Source: Ziziphus jujuba
Taxonomy: Eukaryota > Streptophyta > Magnoliopsida > Rosales > Rhamnaceae
DNA: 64,000 nucleotides
Assembly: GCF_031755915.1 (NCBI RefSeq)
Contig: NC_083384.1
Span: 3,929,501 to 3,993,500 of the forward strand
Direction of reading: 5' to 3'
The notes under the pieces are model-generated. The model searched no databases, had not been told where the DNA came from, and saw only the letters and a program-made list of their open reading frames with translations. The translations under genes were made by a program, and so were the position numbers. How positions within the stretch are numbered: the stretch's first letter is position 1; every line of letters begins with the position of its first letter. Of the stretch, positions 1 to 10,740 are shown one piece after another.

Positions 1-25
1 TTGAGCAAATATGTTATTGATGTAT

Positions 26-55
26 GGCGACGCATAAATACCATTATGCGTCGCC
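26..55. repeat. Perfect 30-bp palindrome (12-bp arms, 6-base loop), type example
   Basis: The left arm GGCGACGCATAA (26-37) is the exact reverse complement of the right arm TTATGCGTCGCC (44-55), around the loop ATACCA (38-43). Each arm has two CpGs, so most of the monomer's CpGs lie here. It could extrude as a cruciform, fold as a hairpin in RNA, or bind a dimeric protein; which of these applies is inference. A version of it lies in almost every monomer. Frequent variants are an eroded right arm TTATGTTTTGCC, TTATGCATCGCC with one mismatch, left-arm forms AGCGACGC and TCGCTACGC, and loops reading ATACAC-like or ATACTA. It does not match the mammalian CENP-B box. Confidence 0.95.
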
Positions 56-68
56 TATTATTGTGAAA

Positions 69-89
69 TTTTTTTATTTTTGTTTTTTT
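69..89 (+). repeat. T tract 1 of the monomer
   Basis: A near-continuous T run with one A and one G interruption, just after TATTGTGAAA. Its length and interruptions vary between monomers (plain T runs, TTTTATTTTTTGTTG, TTTTGTTTTTTTG, TTTCTTTTTTTTT), and this variation is a good class marker. Poly(dA:dT) tracts of this length stiffen DNA and disfavour nucleosomes (established). It lies about half a period from T tract 2. Confidence 0.85.
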
Positions 90-102
90 CTATGTATTAA
101 AC

Positions 103-120
103 AGTTGATTTCTTTCAACT
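103..120. repeat. Small stem-loop AGTTGA/TCAACT
   Basis: The arms AGTTGA (103-108) and TCAACT (115-120) are exact reverse complements around TTTCTT. Variants include TTTCTA with TCAAC (for example near 295-304), GATTTGTTTGAAC, which weakens the stem, and CAATTGATTTCC. It is less conserved than the main palindrome. No function can be assigned from sequence. Confidence 0.7.
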
Positions 121-131
121 TTAAATAACAA

Positions 132-155
132 GTGAAAATGTTATAGCTGCTTCAC
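132..155. repeat. Short inverted repeat GTGAA...TTCAC
   Basis: GTGAA (132-136) and TTCAC (151-155) are reverse complements 14 bases apart, enclosing AATGTTATAGCTGC. This is among the best conserved stretches of the monomer. Variants are GTGATAATG, TTCAGAATGC, TTTACAGTGC, GCAGCTTCAC and GCTTATTCAC. With only 5-bp arms the pairing may be fortuitous, although the conservation of the segment is clear. Confidence 0.5.
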
Positions 156-160
156 AGTGC

Positions 161-175
161 TTTTTTTTTTGTTTT
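161..175 (+). repeat. T tract 2 of the monomer
   Basis: A T run after CACAGTGC, interrupted once by G, then a TCAAATAAA linker. Length differs between copies (about 8 to 19 T before the G), as expected from polymerase slippage. Variants such as TTTGTTTGTTTATTC, TTTTTGGTCTATTC and CGTTCTTTTTTTG mark monomer subclasses. Confidence 0.8.
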
Positions 176-177
176 GT

Positions 178-1113
178 CAAATAAATTTTTAGAAAATATG
201 TTATTGATATACGGCGACGCATAAATACTATTATGTTTTGCCTATTATTGTGAATTTTATTTTTTGTTGTTTGTTTCTAAGTATTAAACAGTTGATTTCT
301 ATCAACTTTAAATAACAAGTGAAAATGTTATAGCTGCTTCAGAATGCTTTTTTTTTTTGTTTTTTCAATTAAAGTTTTAGAAAATATGTTATTGATATAC
401 GGCGACGCATAAATACTATTATGTTTTGCCTATTATTGTGAATTTTATTTTTTGTTGTTTTTTTCTAAGTATTAAACAGTTGATTTCTTTCAACTTTAAA
501 TAACAAGTGAAAATGTTATAGCTGCTTCACAGTGCTTTTTTTTTTTGTTTTTCAAATAAATTTTGAGCAAATATGTTATTGATGTATGGCGACGCATAAA
601 TACCATTATGTGTCGCCTATTATTGTGAAATTTTTTTTTTTTGGTTTTTTTATAAGTATTAAACAGTTGATTTCTTTCAACTTTAAATAACAGGTGAAAA
701 TGTTATAGCTGCTTCAGAATGCTTTTTTTTTTGTTTTTTCAATTAAATTTTTAGAAAATACGTTATTGATATATGGCGACGCATAAATACCATTATGCGT
801 CGCCTATTATTGTGAAATTTTTTTATTTTTGTTTTTTTCTATGTATTAAACAGTTGATTTCTTTCAACTTTAAATAACAAGTGAAAATGTTATAGCTGCT
901 TCACAGTGCTTTTTTTTTTTGTTTTGTCAAATAAAGTTTTAGAAAATATGTTATTGATGTATGGCGACGCATAAATACCATTATGCGTCGCCTATTATTG
1001 TGAAATTTTTTTTTTTGTTTTTTTCTAAGTATTAAACAGTTGATTTCTTTCAACTTTAAATAAAAGTGAAAATGTTATAGCTGCTTCACAGTGCTTTTTT
1101 TTTTTTGTTTTTT
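178..1113 (+). repeat. 936-bp five-monomer HOR, copy 1
   Basis: The monomers with palindromes at 213, 401, 588, 775 and 963 form an ordered set of five distinct types: eroded arm with TTGTTTGTTTC; eroded arm with TTGTTTTTTTC; TTGAGCAAAT with ATGTGTCGCC; TACGTTATTGAT; and the AATAAAAGTG type. The same order follows at +936 bp. The edges are where identity starts and stops by eye. Confidence 0.85.
213..242. repeat. Eroded palindrome, type example of the right-arm-decayed class
   Basis: The left arm GGCGACGCATAA is intact, but the right arm reads TTATGTTTTGCC instead of TTATGCGTCGCC: three mismatches, two of them C-to-T at CpGs, and the loop is ATACTA. This form recurs in a large minority of monomers (for example 401, 1149, 1337 and 2085) and is usually linked to upstream TATAC and downstream TTTTATTTTTTGTTG or TTTTATTTTATTTTTG. 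It is thus an inherited monomer class rather than repeated independent decay. Confidence 0.85.
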
Positions 1114-2049
1114 CAAATAAATTTTTAGAAAATATGTTATTGATATACGGCGACGCATAAATACTATTATGTTTTGCCTATTATTGTGAATTTTATTTTT
1201 TGTTGTTTGTTTCTAAGTATTAAACAGTTGATTTCTATCAACTTTAAATAACAAGTGAAAATGTTATAGCTGCTTCAGAATGCTTTTTTTTTTTGTTTTT
1301 TCAATTAAAGTTTTAGAAAATATGTTATTGATATACGGCGACGCATAAATACTATTATGTTTTGCCTATTATTGTGAATTTTATTTTTTGTTGTTTTTTT
1401 CTAAGTATTAAACAGTTGATTTCTTTCAACTTTAAATAACAAGTGAAAATGTTATAGCTGCTTCACAGTGCTTTTTTTTTTTGTTTTTCAAATAAATTTT
1501 GAGCAAATATGTTATTGATGTATGGCGACGCATAAATACCATTATGTGTCGCCTATTATTGTGAAATTTTTTTTTTTTGGTTTTTTTATAAGTATTAAAC
1601 AGTTGATTTCTTTCAACTTTAAATAACAGGTGAAAATGTTATAGCTGCTTCAGAATGCTTTTTTTTTTGTTTTTTCAATTAAATTTTTAGAAAATACGTT
1701 ATTGATATATGGCGACGCATAAATACCATTATGCGTCGCCTATTATTGTGAAATTTTTTTATTTTTGTTTTTTTCTATGTATTAAACAGTTGATTTCTTT
1801 CAACTTTAAATAACAAGTGAAAATGTTATAGCTGCTTCACAGTGCTTTTTTTTTTTGTTTTGTCAAATAAAGTTTTAGAAAATATGTTATTGATGTATGG
1901 CGACGCATAAATACCATTATGCGTCGCCTATTATTGTGAAATTTTTTTTTTTGTTTTTTTCTAAGTATTAAACAGTTGATTTCTTTCAACTTTAAATAAA
2001 AGTGAAAATGTTATAGCTGCTTCACAGTGCTTTTTTTTTTTTGTTTTTT
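1114..2049 (+). repeat. 936-bp five-monomer HOR, copy 2
   Basis: Repeats the order of copy 1 with palindromes at 1149, 1337, 1524, 1711 and 1898, each 936 bp after its counterpart. I found almost no differences apart from T-run length, which implies a recent duplication. A third copy starts at about 2050 but is cut after one monomer. Confidence 0.85.
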
Positions 2050-5000
2050 CAAATAAATTTTTAGAAAATATGTTATTGATATACGGCGACGCATAAATAC
2101 TATTATGTTTTGCCTATTATTGTGAATTTTATTTTTTGTTGTTTGTTTCTAAGTATTAAACAGTTGATTTCTATCAACTTTAAATAACAAGTGAAAATGT
2201 TATAGCTGCTTCAGAATGCTTTTTTTTTTTGTTTTTTCAATTAAATTTTTAGAAAATACGTTATTGATATATGGCGACGCATAAATACCATTATGCGTCG
2301 CCTATTATTGTGAAATTTTTTTATTTTTGTTTTTTTCTATGTATTAAACAGTTGATTTCTTTCAACTTTAAATAACAGGTGAAAATGTTATAGCTGCTTC
2401 AGAATGCTTTTTTTTTTTGTTTTTTCAATTAAATTTTTAGAAAATACGTTATTGATATATGGCGACGCATAAATACCATTATGCGTCGCCTATTATTGTG
2501 AAATTTTTTTATTTTTGTTTTTTTCTATGTATTAAACAGTTGATTTCTTTCAACTTTAAATAACAAGTGAAAATGTTATAGCTGCTTCACAGTGCTTTTT
2601 TTTTTTTTGGTTTTGTCAAATAAAGTTTTAGAAAATATGTTATTGATGTATGGCGACGCATAAATACCATTATGCGTCGCCTATTATTGTGAAATTTTTT
2701 TTTTTTGGTTTTTTTATAAGTATTAAACAGTTGATTTCTTTCAACTTTAAATAACAGGTGAAAATGTTATAGCTGCTTCAGAATGCTTTTTTTTTTTGTT
2801 TTTTCAATTAAATTTTTAGAAAATACGTTATTGATATATGGCGACGCATAAATACCATTATGCGTCGCCTATTATTGTGAAATTTTTTTATTTTTGTTTT
2901 TTTCTATGTATTAAACAGTTGATTTCTTTCAACTTTAAATAACAAGTGAAAATGTTATAGCTGCTTCACAGTGCTTTTTTTTTTGTTTTGTCAAATAAAT
3001 TTTTAGAAAATATATTATTGATATACGGCGACGCATAAATACTATTATGTTTTGCCTATTATTGTGAATTTTATTTTTTGTTGTTTGTTTCTAAGTATTA
3101 AACAGTTGATTTCTATCAACTTTAAATAACAAGTGAAAATGTTATAGCTGCTTCACAGTGCTTTGTTTTTTTGTTTTTCAAATAAATTTTGAGCAAATAT
3201 GTTATTGATGTATGGCGACGCATAAATACCATTATGCGTCGCCTATTATTGTGAAATTTTTTTTTTTTGGTTTTTTTATAAGTATTAAACAGTTGATTTC
3301 TTTCAACTTTAAATAACAGGTGAAAATGTTATAGCTGCTTCAGAATGCTTTGTTTTTTTGTTTTTTCAATTAAATTTTTAGAAAATACGTTATTGATATA
3401 TGGCGACGCATAAATACCATTATGCGTCGCCTATTATTGTGAAATTTTTTTATTTTTGTTTTTTTCTATGTATTAAACAGTTGATTTCTTTCAACTTTAA
3501 ATAACAAGTGAAAATGTTATAGCTGCTTCACAGTGCTTTTTTTTTTGTTTTGTCAAATAAATTTTTAGAAAATATGTTATTGATGTATGGCGACGCATAA
3601 ATACCATTATGCGTTGCCTACTATTGTGAAATTTTTTTTTTTGTTTTTTTCTAAGTATTAAACAGTTGATTTCTTTCAACTTTAAATAACAAGTGAAAAT
3701 GTTATAGCTGCTTCACAGTGCTTTTTTTTTTTTGGTTTTTTCAAATAAATTTTTAGAAAATATGTTATTGATATACGGCGACGCATAAATACTATTATGT
3801 TTTGCCTATTATTGTGAATTTTATTTTTTGTTGTTTTTTTCTAAGTATTAAACAGTTGATTTCTTTCAACTTTAAATAACAAGTGAAAATGTTATAGCTG
3901 CTTCACAGTGCTTTTTTTTTTTGTTTTTCAAATAAATTTTGAGCAAATATGTTATTGATGTATGGCGACGCATAAATACCATTATGCGTCGCCTATTATT
4001 GTGAAATTTTTTTTTTTTGGTTTTTTTATAAGTATTAAACAGTTGATTTCTTTCAACTTTAAATAACAGGTGAAAATGTTATAGCTGCTTCAGAATGCTT
4101 TTTTTTTTTGTTTTTTCAATTAAATTTTTAGAAAATACGTTATTGATATATGGCGACGCATAAATACCATTATGCGTCGCCTATTATTGTGAAATTTTTT
4201 TATTTTTGTTTTTTTCTATGTATTAAACAGTTGATTTCTTTCAACTTTAAATAACAAGTGAAAATGTTATAGCTGCTTCACAGTGCTTTTTTTTTTTTTG
4301 GTTTTGTCAAATAAAGTTTTAGAAAATATGTTATTGATGTATGGCGACGCATAAATACCATTATGCGTCGCCTATTATTGTGAAATTTTTTTTTTTGTTT
4401 TTTTCTAAGTATTAAACAGTTGATTTCTTTCAACTTTAAATAAAAGTGAAAATGTTATAGCTGCTTCACAGTGCTTTTTTTTTTTTGTTTTTTCAAATAA
4501 ATTTTTAGAAAATATGTTATTGATATACGGCGACGCATAAATACTATTATGTTTTGCCTATTATTGTGAATTTTATTTTTTGTTGTTTGTTTCTAAGTAT
4601 TAAACAGTTGATTTCTATCAACTTTAAATAACAGGTGAAAATGTTATAGCTGCTTCAGAATGCTTTTTTTTTTTGTTTTTTCAATTAAATTTTTAGAAAA
4701 TACGTTATTGATATATGGCGACGCATAAATACCATTATGCGTCGCCTATTATTGTGAAATTTTTTTATTTTTGTTTTTTTCTATGTATTAAACAGTTGAT
4801 TTCTTTCAACTTTAAATAACAAGTGAAAATGTTATAGCTGCTTCACAGTGCTTTTTTTTTTGTTTTGTCAAATAAATTTTTAGAAAATATGTTATTGATG
4901 TATGGCGACGCATAAATACCATTATGCGTTGCCTATTATTGTGAAATTTTTTTTTTTGTTTTTTTCTAAGTATTAAACAGTTGATTTCTTTCAACTTTAA

Positions 5001-5689
5001 ATAACAAGTGAAAATGTTATAGCTGCTTCACAGTGCTTTTTTTTTTTGTTTTTCAAATAAATTTTGAGCAAATATGTTATTGATGTATGGCGACGCATAA
5101 ATACCATTTTGCGTCGCCTATTATTGTGAAATTTTTTTTTTTTGGTTTTTTTAAAAGTATTAAACAGTTGATTTCTTTCAACTTTAAATAACAGGTGAAA
5201 ATGTTATAGCTGCTTCAGAATGCTTTTTTTTTTTGTTTTTTCAATTAAATATTTAGAAAATACGTTATTGATATATGGCGACGCATAAATACCATTATGC
5301 GTCGCCTATTATTGTGAAATTGTTTTATTTTTGTTTTTTTCTATGTATTAAACAGTTGATTTCTTTCAACTTTAAATAACAAGTGAAAATGTTATAGCTG
5401 CTTCACAGTGCTTTTTTTTTTGTTTTGTCAAATAAAGTTTTAGAAAATATGTTATTGATGTATGGCGACGCATAAATACCATTATGCGTCGCCTATTATT
5501 GTGAAATTTTTTTTTTGTTTTTTTCTAAGTATTAAACAGTTGATTTCTTTCAACTTTAAATAAAAGTGAAAATGTTATAGCTGCTTCACAGTGCTTTTTT
5601 TTTTTTGTTTTTTCAAATAAATTTTTAGAAAATATGTTATTGATATACGGCGACGCATAAATACTATTATGTTTTGCCTATTACTGTGA
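2050..5689 (+). repeat. Satellite stretch with shuffled monomer types
   Basis: It starts with one monomer continuing the 936-bp HOR (to about 2244), then reuses the same monomer types in changed order. A seven-monomer shift of about 1,315 bp links a segment near 3500 to one near 4815. A GCGTTGCC variant of the right arm marks one type (about 3611 and 4926). Nothing here is non-satellite. Confidence 0.75.
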
Positions 5690-7748
5690 ATTTTATTTTT
5701 TGTTGTTTGTTTCTAAGTATTAAACAGTTGATTTCTATCAACTTTAAATAACAAGTGAAAATGTTATAGCTGCTTCACAGTGCTTTGTTTTTTTGTTTGT
5801 CAAATAAATTTTGAGCAAATATGTTATTGATGTATGGCGACGCATAAATACCATTATGCGTCGCCTATTATTGTGAAATTTTTTTTTTTTGGTTTTTTTA
5901 TAAGTATTAAACAGTTGATTTCTTTCAACTTTAAATAACAGGTGAAAATGTTATAGCTGCTTCAGAATGCTTTTTTTTTTGTTTTTTCAATTAAATATTT
6001 AGAAAATACGTTATTGATATATGGCGACGCATAAATACCATTATGCGTCGCCTATTATTGTCAAAATTTTCTTTTTTTGTTTTTCTCTAAGTATTAAACA
6101 GTTGATTTTTTTCAACTTTAAATAACAAGTGAAAATGTTATAGGTGCTTCACAGTTCTTTTTTTGTTTTTTGTTTTTTCAAATAAATTTTTAGAAAATAT
6201 GTTATTGATATATGGCGACGCATAAATACCATTATGCGTCGCCTATTATTGTGAAAATTTTGTTTTTTTGTTTTTTTCTAAGTATTAAACAGTTGATTTC
6301 TTTCAACTTTAAATAAAAGTGAAAATGTTATAGCTGCTTCACAGTGCTTTTTTTTTTTGTTTTGTCAAATAAAGTTTTAGAAAATATGTTATTGATGTAT
6401 GGCGACGCATAAATACCATTATGCGTCGCCTATTATTGTGAAATTTTTTTTTTTGTTTTTTTCTAAGTATTAAACAGTTGATTTCTTTCAACTTTAAATA
6501 AAAGTGAAAATGTTATAGCTGCTTCACAGTGCTTTTTTTTTTTGTTTTTTCAAATAAAGTTTTAGAAAATATGTTATTGATATACGGCGACGCATAAATA
6601 CTATTATGTTTCGCCTATTATTGTGAATTTTATTTTTTGTTGTTTGTTTCTAAGTATTAAACAGTTGATTTCTATCAACTTTAAATAACAAGTGAAAATG
6701 TTATAGCTGCTTCACAGTGCTTTGTTTTTTTGTTTTTCAAATAAATTTTGAGCAAATATGTTATTGATGTATGGCGACGCATAAATACCATTATGCGTCG
6801 CCTATTACTGTGAAATTTTTTTTTTTTGGTTTTTTTATAAGTATTAAACAGTTGATTTCATTCAACTTTAAATAACAGGTGAAAATGTTATAGCTGCTTC
6901 AGAATGCTTTTTTTTTTTGTTTTTTCAATTAAATTTTTAGAAAATACGTTATTGATATATGGCGACGCATAAATACCATTATGCGTCGCCTATTATTGTG
7001 AAATTTTTTTATTTTTGTTTTTTTCTATGTATTAAACAGTCGATTTCTTTCAACTTTAAATAACAAGTGAAAATGTTATAGCTGCTTCACAGTGCTTTTT
7101 TTTTTGTTTTGTCAAATAAATTTTTAGAAAATATGTTATTGATGTATGGCGACGCATAAATACCATTATGCGTTGCCTATTATTGTGAAATTTTTTTTTT
7201 TGTTTTTTTCTAAGTATTAAACAGTTGATTTCTTTCAACTTTAAATAACAAGTGAAAATATTATAGCTGCTTCACAGTGCTTTTTTTTTTTTGGTTTTTT
7301 CAAATAAATTTTTAGAAAATATGTTATTAATATACGGCGACGCATAAATACTATTATGTTTTGCCTATTATTGTGAATTTTATTTTTTGTTGTTTGTTTC
7401 TAAGTATTAAACAGTTGATTTCTTTTAACTTTAAATAACAAGTGAAAATGTTATAGCTGCTTCATAGTGCTTTTTTTTTTTTTTCAAATAAATTTTGAGC
7501 AAATATGTTATTGATGTATCGCTACGCATAAATACCATTATGCGTCGCCTATTATTGTGAAATTTTTTTTTTTGTTTTTTTCTAAGTATTAAACAGTTGA
7601 TTTCTTTCAACTTTAAATAACAAGTGAAAATATTATAGCTGCTTCACAGTGCTTTTTTTTTTTTGGTTTTTTGAAATAAATTTTTAGAAAATATGTTATT
7701 GATATACGGCGACGCATAAATACTATTATGTTTCGCCTATTATTGTGA
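5690..7748 (+). repeat. 2,059-bp eleven-monomer HOR, copy 1
   Basis: An eleven-monomer block whose landmarks recur 2,059 bp later: the CTTTGTTTTTTTGTTTGTC linker (about 5785 and 7844), TATTGTCAAAATTTTC (about 6056 and 8115), the TATAGGTGCTTCACAGTTC form (about 6140 and 8200) and CAGTCGATTTC (about 7038 and 9097). It ends with a TCGCTACGC palindrome type near 7519. Confidence 0.85.
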
Positions 7749-9770
7749 ATTTTATTTTTTGTTGTTTGTTTCTAAGTATTAAACAGTTGATTTCTATCAA
7801 CTTTAAATAACAAGTGAAAATGTTATAGCTGCTTCACAGTGCTTTGTTTTTTTGTTTGTCAAATAAATTTTGAGCAAATATGTTATTGATGTATGGCGAC
7901 GCATAAATACCATTATGCGTCGCCTATTATTGTGAAATTTTTTTTTTTTGGTTTTTTTATAAGTATTAAACAGTTGATTTCTTTCAACTTTAAATAACAG
8001 GTGAAAATGTTATAGCTGCTTCAGAATGCTTTTTTTTTTGTTTTTTCAATTAAATATTTAGAAAATACGTTATTGATATATGGCGACGCATAAATACCAT
8101 TATGCGTCGCCTATTATTGTCAAAATTTTCTTTTTTTGTTTTTCTCTAAGTATTAAACAGTTGATTTTTTTCAACTTTAAATAACAAGTGAAAATGTTAT
8201 AGGTGCTTCACAGTTCTTTTTTTGTTTTTTGTTTTTTCAAATAAATTTTTAGAAAATATGTTATTGATATATGGCGACGCATAAATACCATTATGCGTCG
8301 CCTATTATTGTGAAAATTTTGTTTTTTTGTTTTTTTCTAAGTATTAAACAGTTGATTTCTTTCAACTTTAAATAAAAGTGAAAATGTTATAGCTGCTTCA
8401 CAGTGCTTTTTTTTTTTGTTTTGTCAAATAAAGTTTTAGAAAATATGTTATTGATGTATGGCGACGCATAAATACCATTATGCGTCGCCTATTATTGTGA
8501 AATTTTTTTTTTTGTTTTTTTCTAAGTATTAAACAGTTGATTTCTTTCAACTTTAAATAAAAGTGAAAATGTTATAGCTGCTTCACAGTGCTTTTTTTTT
8601 TTGTTTTTTCAAATAAAGTTTTAGAAAATATGTTATTGATATACGGCGACGCATAAATACTATTATGTTTCGCCTATTATTGTGAATTTTATTTTTTGTT
8701 GTTTGTTTCTAAGTATTAAACAGTTGATTTCTATCAACTTTAAATAACAAGTGAAAATGTTATAGCTGCTTCACAGTGCTTTGTTTTTTTGTTTTTCAAA
8801 TAAATTTTGAGCAAATATGTTATTGATGTATGGCGACGCATAAATACCATTATGCGTCGCCTATTACTGTGAAATTTTTTTTTTTTGGTTTTTTTATAAG
8901 TATTAAACAGTTGATTTCATTCAACTTTAAATAACAGGTGAAAATGTTATAGCTGCTTCAGAATGCTTTTTTTTTTTGTTTTTTCAATTAAATTTTTAGA
9001 AAATACGTTATTGATATATGGCGACGCATAAATACCATTATGCGTCGCCTATTATTGTGAAATTTTTTTATTTTTGTTTTTTTCTATGTATTAAACAGTC
9101 GATTTCTTTCAACTTTAAATAACAAGTGAAAATGTTATAGCTGCTTCACAGTGCTTTTTTTTTTGTTTTGTCAAATAAATTTTTAGAAAATATGTTATTG
9201 ATGTATGGCGACGCATAAATACCATTATGCGTTGCCTATTATTGTGAAATTTTTTTTTTTGTTTTTTTCTAAGTATTAAACAGTTGATTTCTTTCAACTT
9301 TAAATAACAAGTGAAAATATTATAGCTGCTTCACAGTGCTTTTTTTTTTTTGGTTTTTTCAAATAAATTTTTAGAAAATATGTTATTAATATACGGCGAC
9401 GCATAAATACTATTATGTTTTGCCTATTATTGTGAATTTTATTTTTTGTTGTTTGTTTCTAAGTATTAAACAGTTGATTTCTTTTAACTTTAAATAACAA
9501 GTGAAAATGTTATAGCTGCTTCATAGTGCTTTTTTTTTTTTTTCAAATAAATTTTGAGCAAATATGTTATTGATGTATCGCTACGCATAAATACCATTAT
9601 GCGTCGCCTATTATTGTGAAATTTTTTTTTTTGTTTTTTTCTAAGTATTAAACAGTTGATTTCTTTCAACTTTAAATAACAAGTGAAAATATTATAGCTG
9701 CTTCACAGTGCTTTTTTTTTTTTGGTTTTTTGAAATAAATTTTTAGAAAATATGTTATTGATATACGGCG
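7749..9770 (+). repeat. 2,059-bp eleven-monomer HOR, copy 2
   Basis: Follows copy 1 directly with the same eleven monomer types and the same private variants, including CAGTCGATTTC and GATTTCATTCAAC. Identity breaks near 9770, where the next palindrome reads GGCGATGC and the right arm returns to TTATGTTTTGCC. Confidence 0.85.
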
Positions 9771-10740
9771 ATGCATAAATACTATTATGTTTTGCCTATT
9801 ATTGTGAATTTTATTTTTTGTTGTTGTTTTCTAAGTATTAAACAGTTGATTTCTATCAACTTTAAATAACAAGTGAAAATGTTATAGCTGTTTCACAGTG
9901 CTTTGTTTTTTAGTTTTTCAAATAAATTTTGAGCAAATATGTTATTGATGTATGGCGACGCATAAATACCATTATGCGTCGCCTATTATTGTGAAATTTT
10001 TTTTTTTCTGGTTTTTTTATAAGTATTAAACAGTTGATTTCTTTCAACTTTAAATAACAAGTGAAAATGTTATAGCTGCTTCAGAGTGCTTTTTTTTTTG
10101 TTTTGTCAAATAAATTTTTAGAAAATATGTTATTGATGTATGGCGACGCATAAATACCATTATGCGTCGCCTATTATTGTGAATTTTTTTTTTTTGTTTT
10201 TTTCTAAGTATTAAACAGTTCATTTCTTTCAACTTTAAATAAAAGTGAAAATGTTATAGCTGCTTCACAGTGCTTTTTTTTTTTTGTTTTTTCAAATAAA
10301 TTTTTAGAAAATATGTTATTGATATACGGCGACGCATAAATACTATTATGTTTTGCCTATTATTGTGAATTTTATTTTTTGTTGTTTGTTTCTAAGTATT
10401 AAACAGTTGATTTGTTTCAACTTTAAATAACAAGTGAAAATGTTATAGCTGCTTCATAGTACTTTTTTTTTTGTTTTTTCAAATAAATTTTGAGCAAATA
10501 TGTTATTGATGTATCGCTACGCATAAATACCATTATGCGTCGCCTATTATTGTGAAAATTTTGTTTTTATGTTTTTTTCTAAGTATTATACAGTTGATTT
10601 CTTTCAACTTTAAATAACAAGTGAAAATGTTATAGCTGCTTCACGGTGCTTTTTTTTTTTTGTTTTTTCAAATAAATTTTTAGAAAATATGTTATTGATA
10701 TATGGCGACGCATAAATACTATTATGTTTTGCCTATTATT
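9771..10740 (+). repeat. Satellite stretch between HOR copies
   Basis: About five monomers that do not follow the 2,059-bp order. It includes a GGCGATGC palindrome near 9767, a GTTCATTTC change of the small stem-loop near 10219, and a TCGCTACGC palindrome near 10514. Ordinary satellite otherwise. Confidence 0.7.

Larger units (their letters stand above)
26..212 (+). repeat. Representative satellite monomer (187 bp)
   Basis: One full period, from the palindrome start at 26 to the base before the next palindrome at 213. In order it holds: the 30-bp palindrome (26-55), a CTATTATTGTGAA spacer, T tract 1 (69-89), a TATGTATTAAAC segment, a small stem-loop (103-120), a TTTAAATAAC spacer, the GTGAA/TTCAC inverted repeat (132-155), T tract 2 (161-175) and an AT-rich linker ending in GTTATTGAT. 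Period length varies by only 1-2 bp between neighbours, mostly through T-run length. Starting the unit at the palindrome is my convention; the array shows no natural start. Confidence 0.95.

Noticed and set aside
26..55. CENP-B box
   Set aside because: The CpG-rich palindrome lacks the TTCG...A..CGGG core of the mammalian CENP-B box, and I saw that core nowhere else.
26..55. Terminal inverted repeats of an intact MITE or DNA transposon
   Set aside because: The arms are only 6 bases apart, there is no target-site duplication and no interior, and the element never occurs outside the tandem frame. Descent from a transposon end remains possible but cannot be shown here.
26..89. Rho-independent terminators (GC-rich stem followed by T run)
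   Set aside because: The palindrome is followed by about 13 bases before the T tract, the stem occurs hundreds of times without any gene, and the context is eukaryotic satellite. The arrangement is a feature of the monomer, not of transcription units.
213..242. Yeast-type replication origin consensus in eroded palindromes (TATTATGTTTT, one mismatch)
   Set aside because: Such near matches are expected by chance in T-rich sequence, and the consensus is specific to budding yeasts.
3497..3679. Recurrent ~60-codon open frames on the minus strand (for example 3497-3679, 7056-7238, 15908-16099, 40097-40279, 51312-51494) giving very similar Lys-rich peptides
   Set aside because: They are satellite read on the A-rich strand: Lys runs come from the T tracts, each spans about one period, and they appear only where T-run lengths keep the frame open. 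T-run length changes freely between copies and breaks the frame in most monomers. There is no upstream signal or domain, so the similarity reflects repeat copying, not coding selection.
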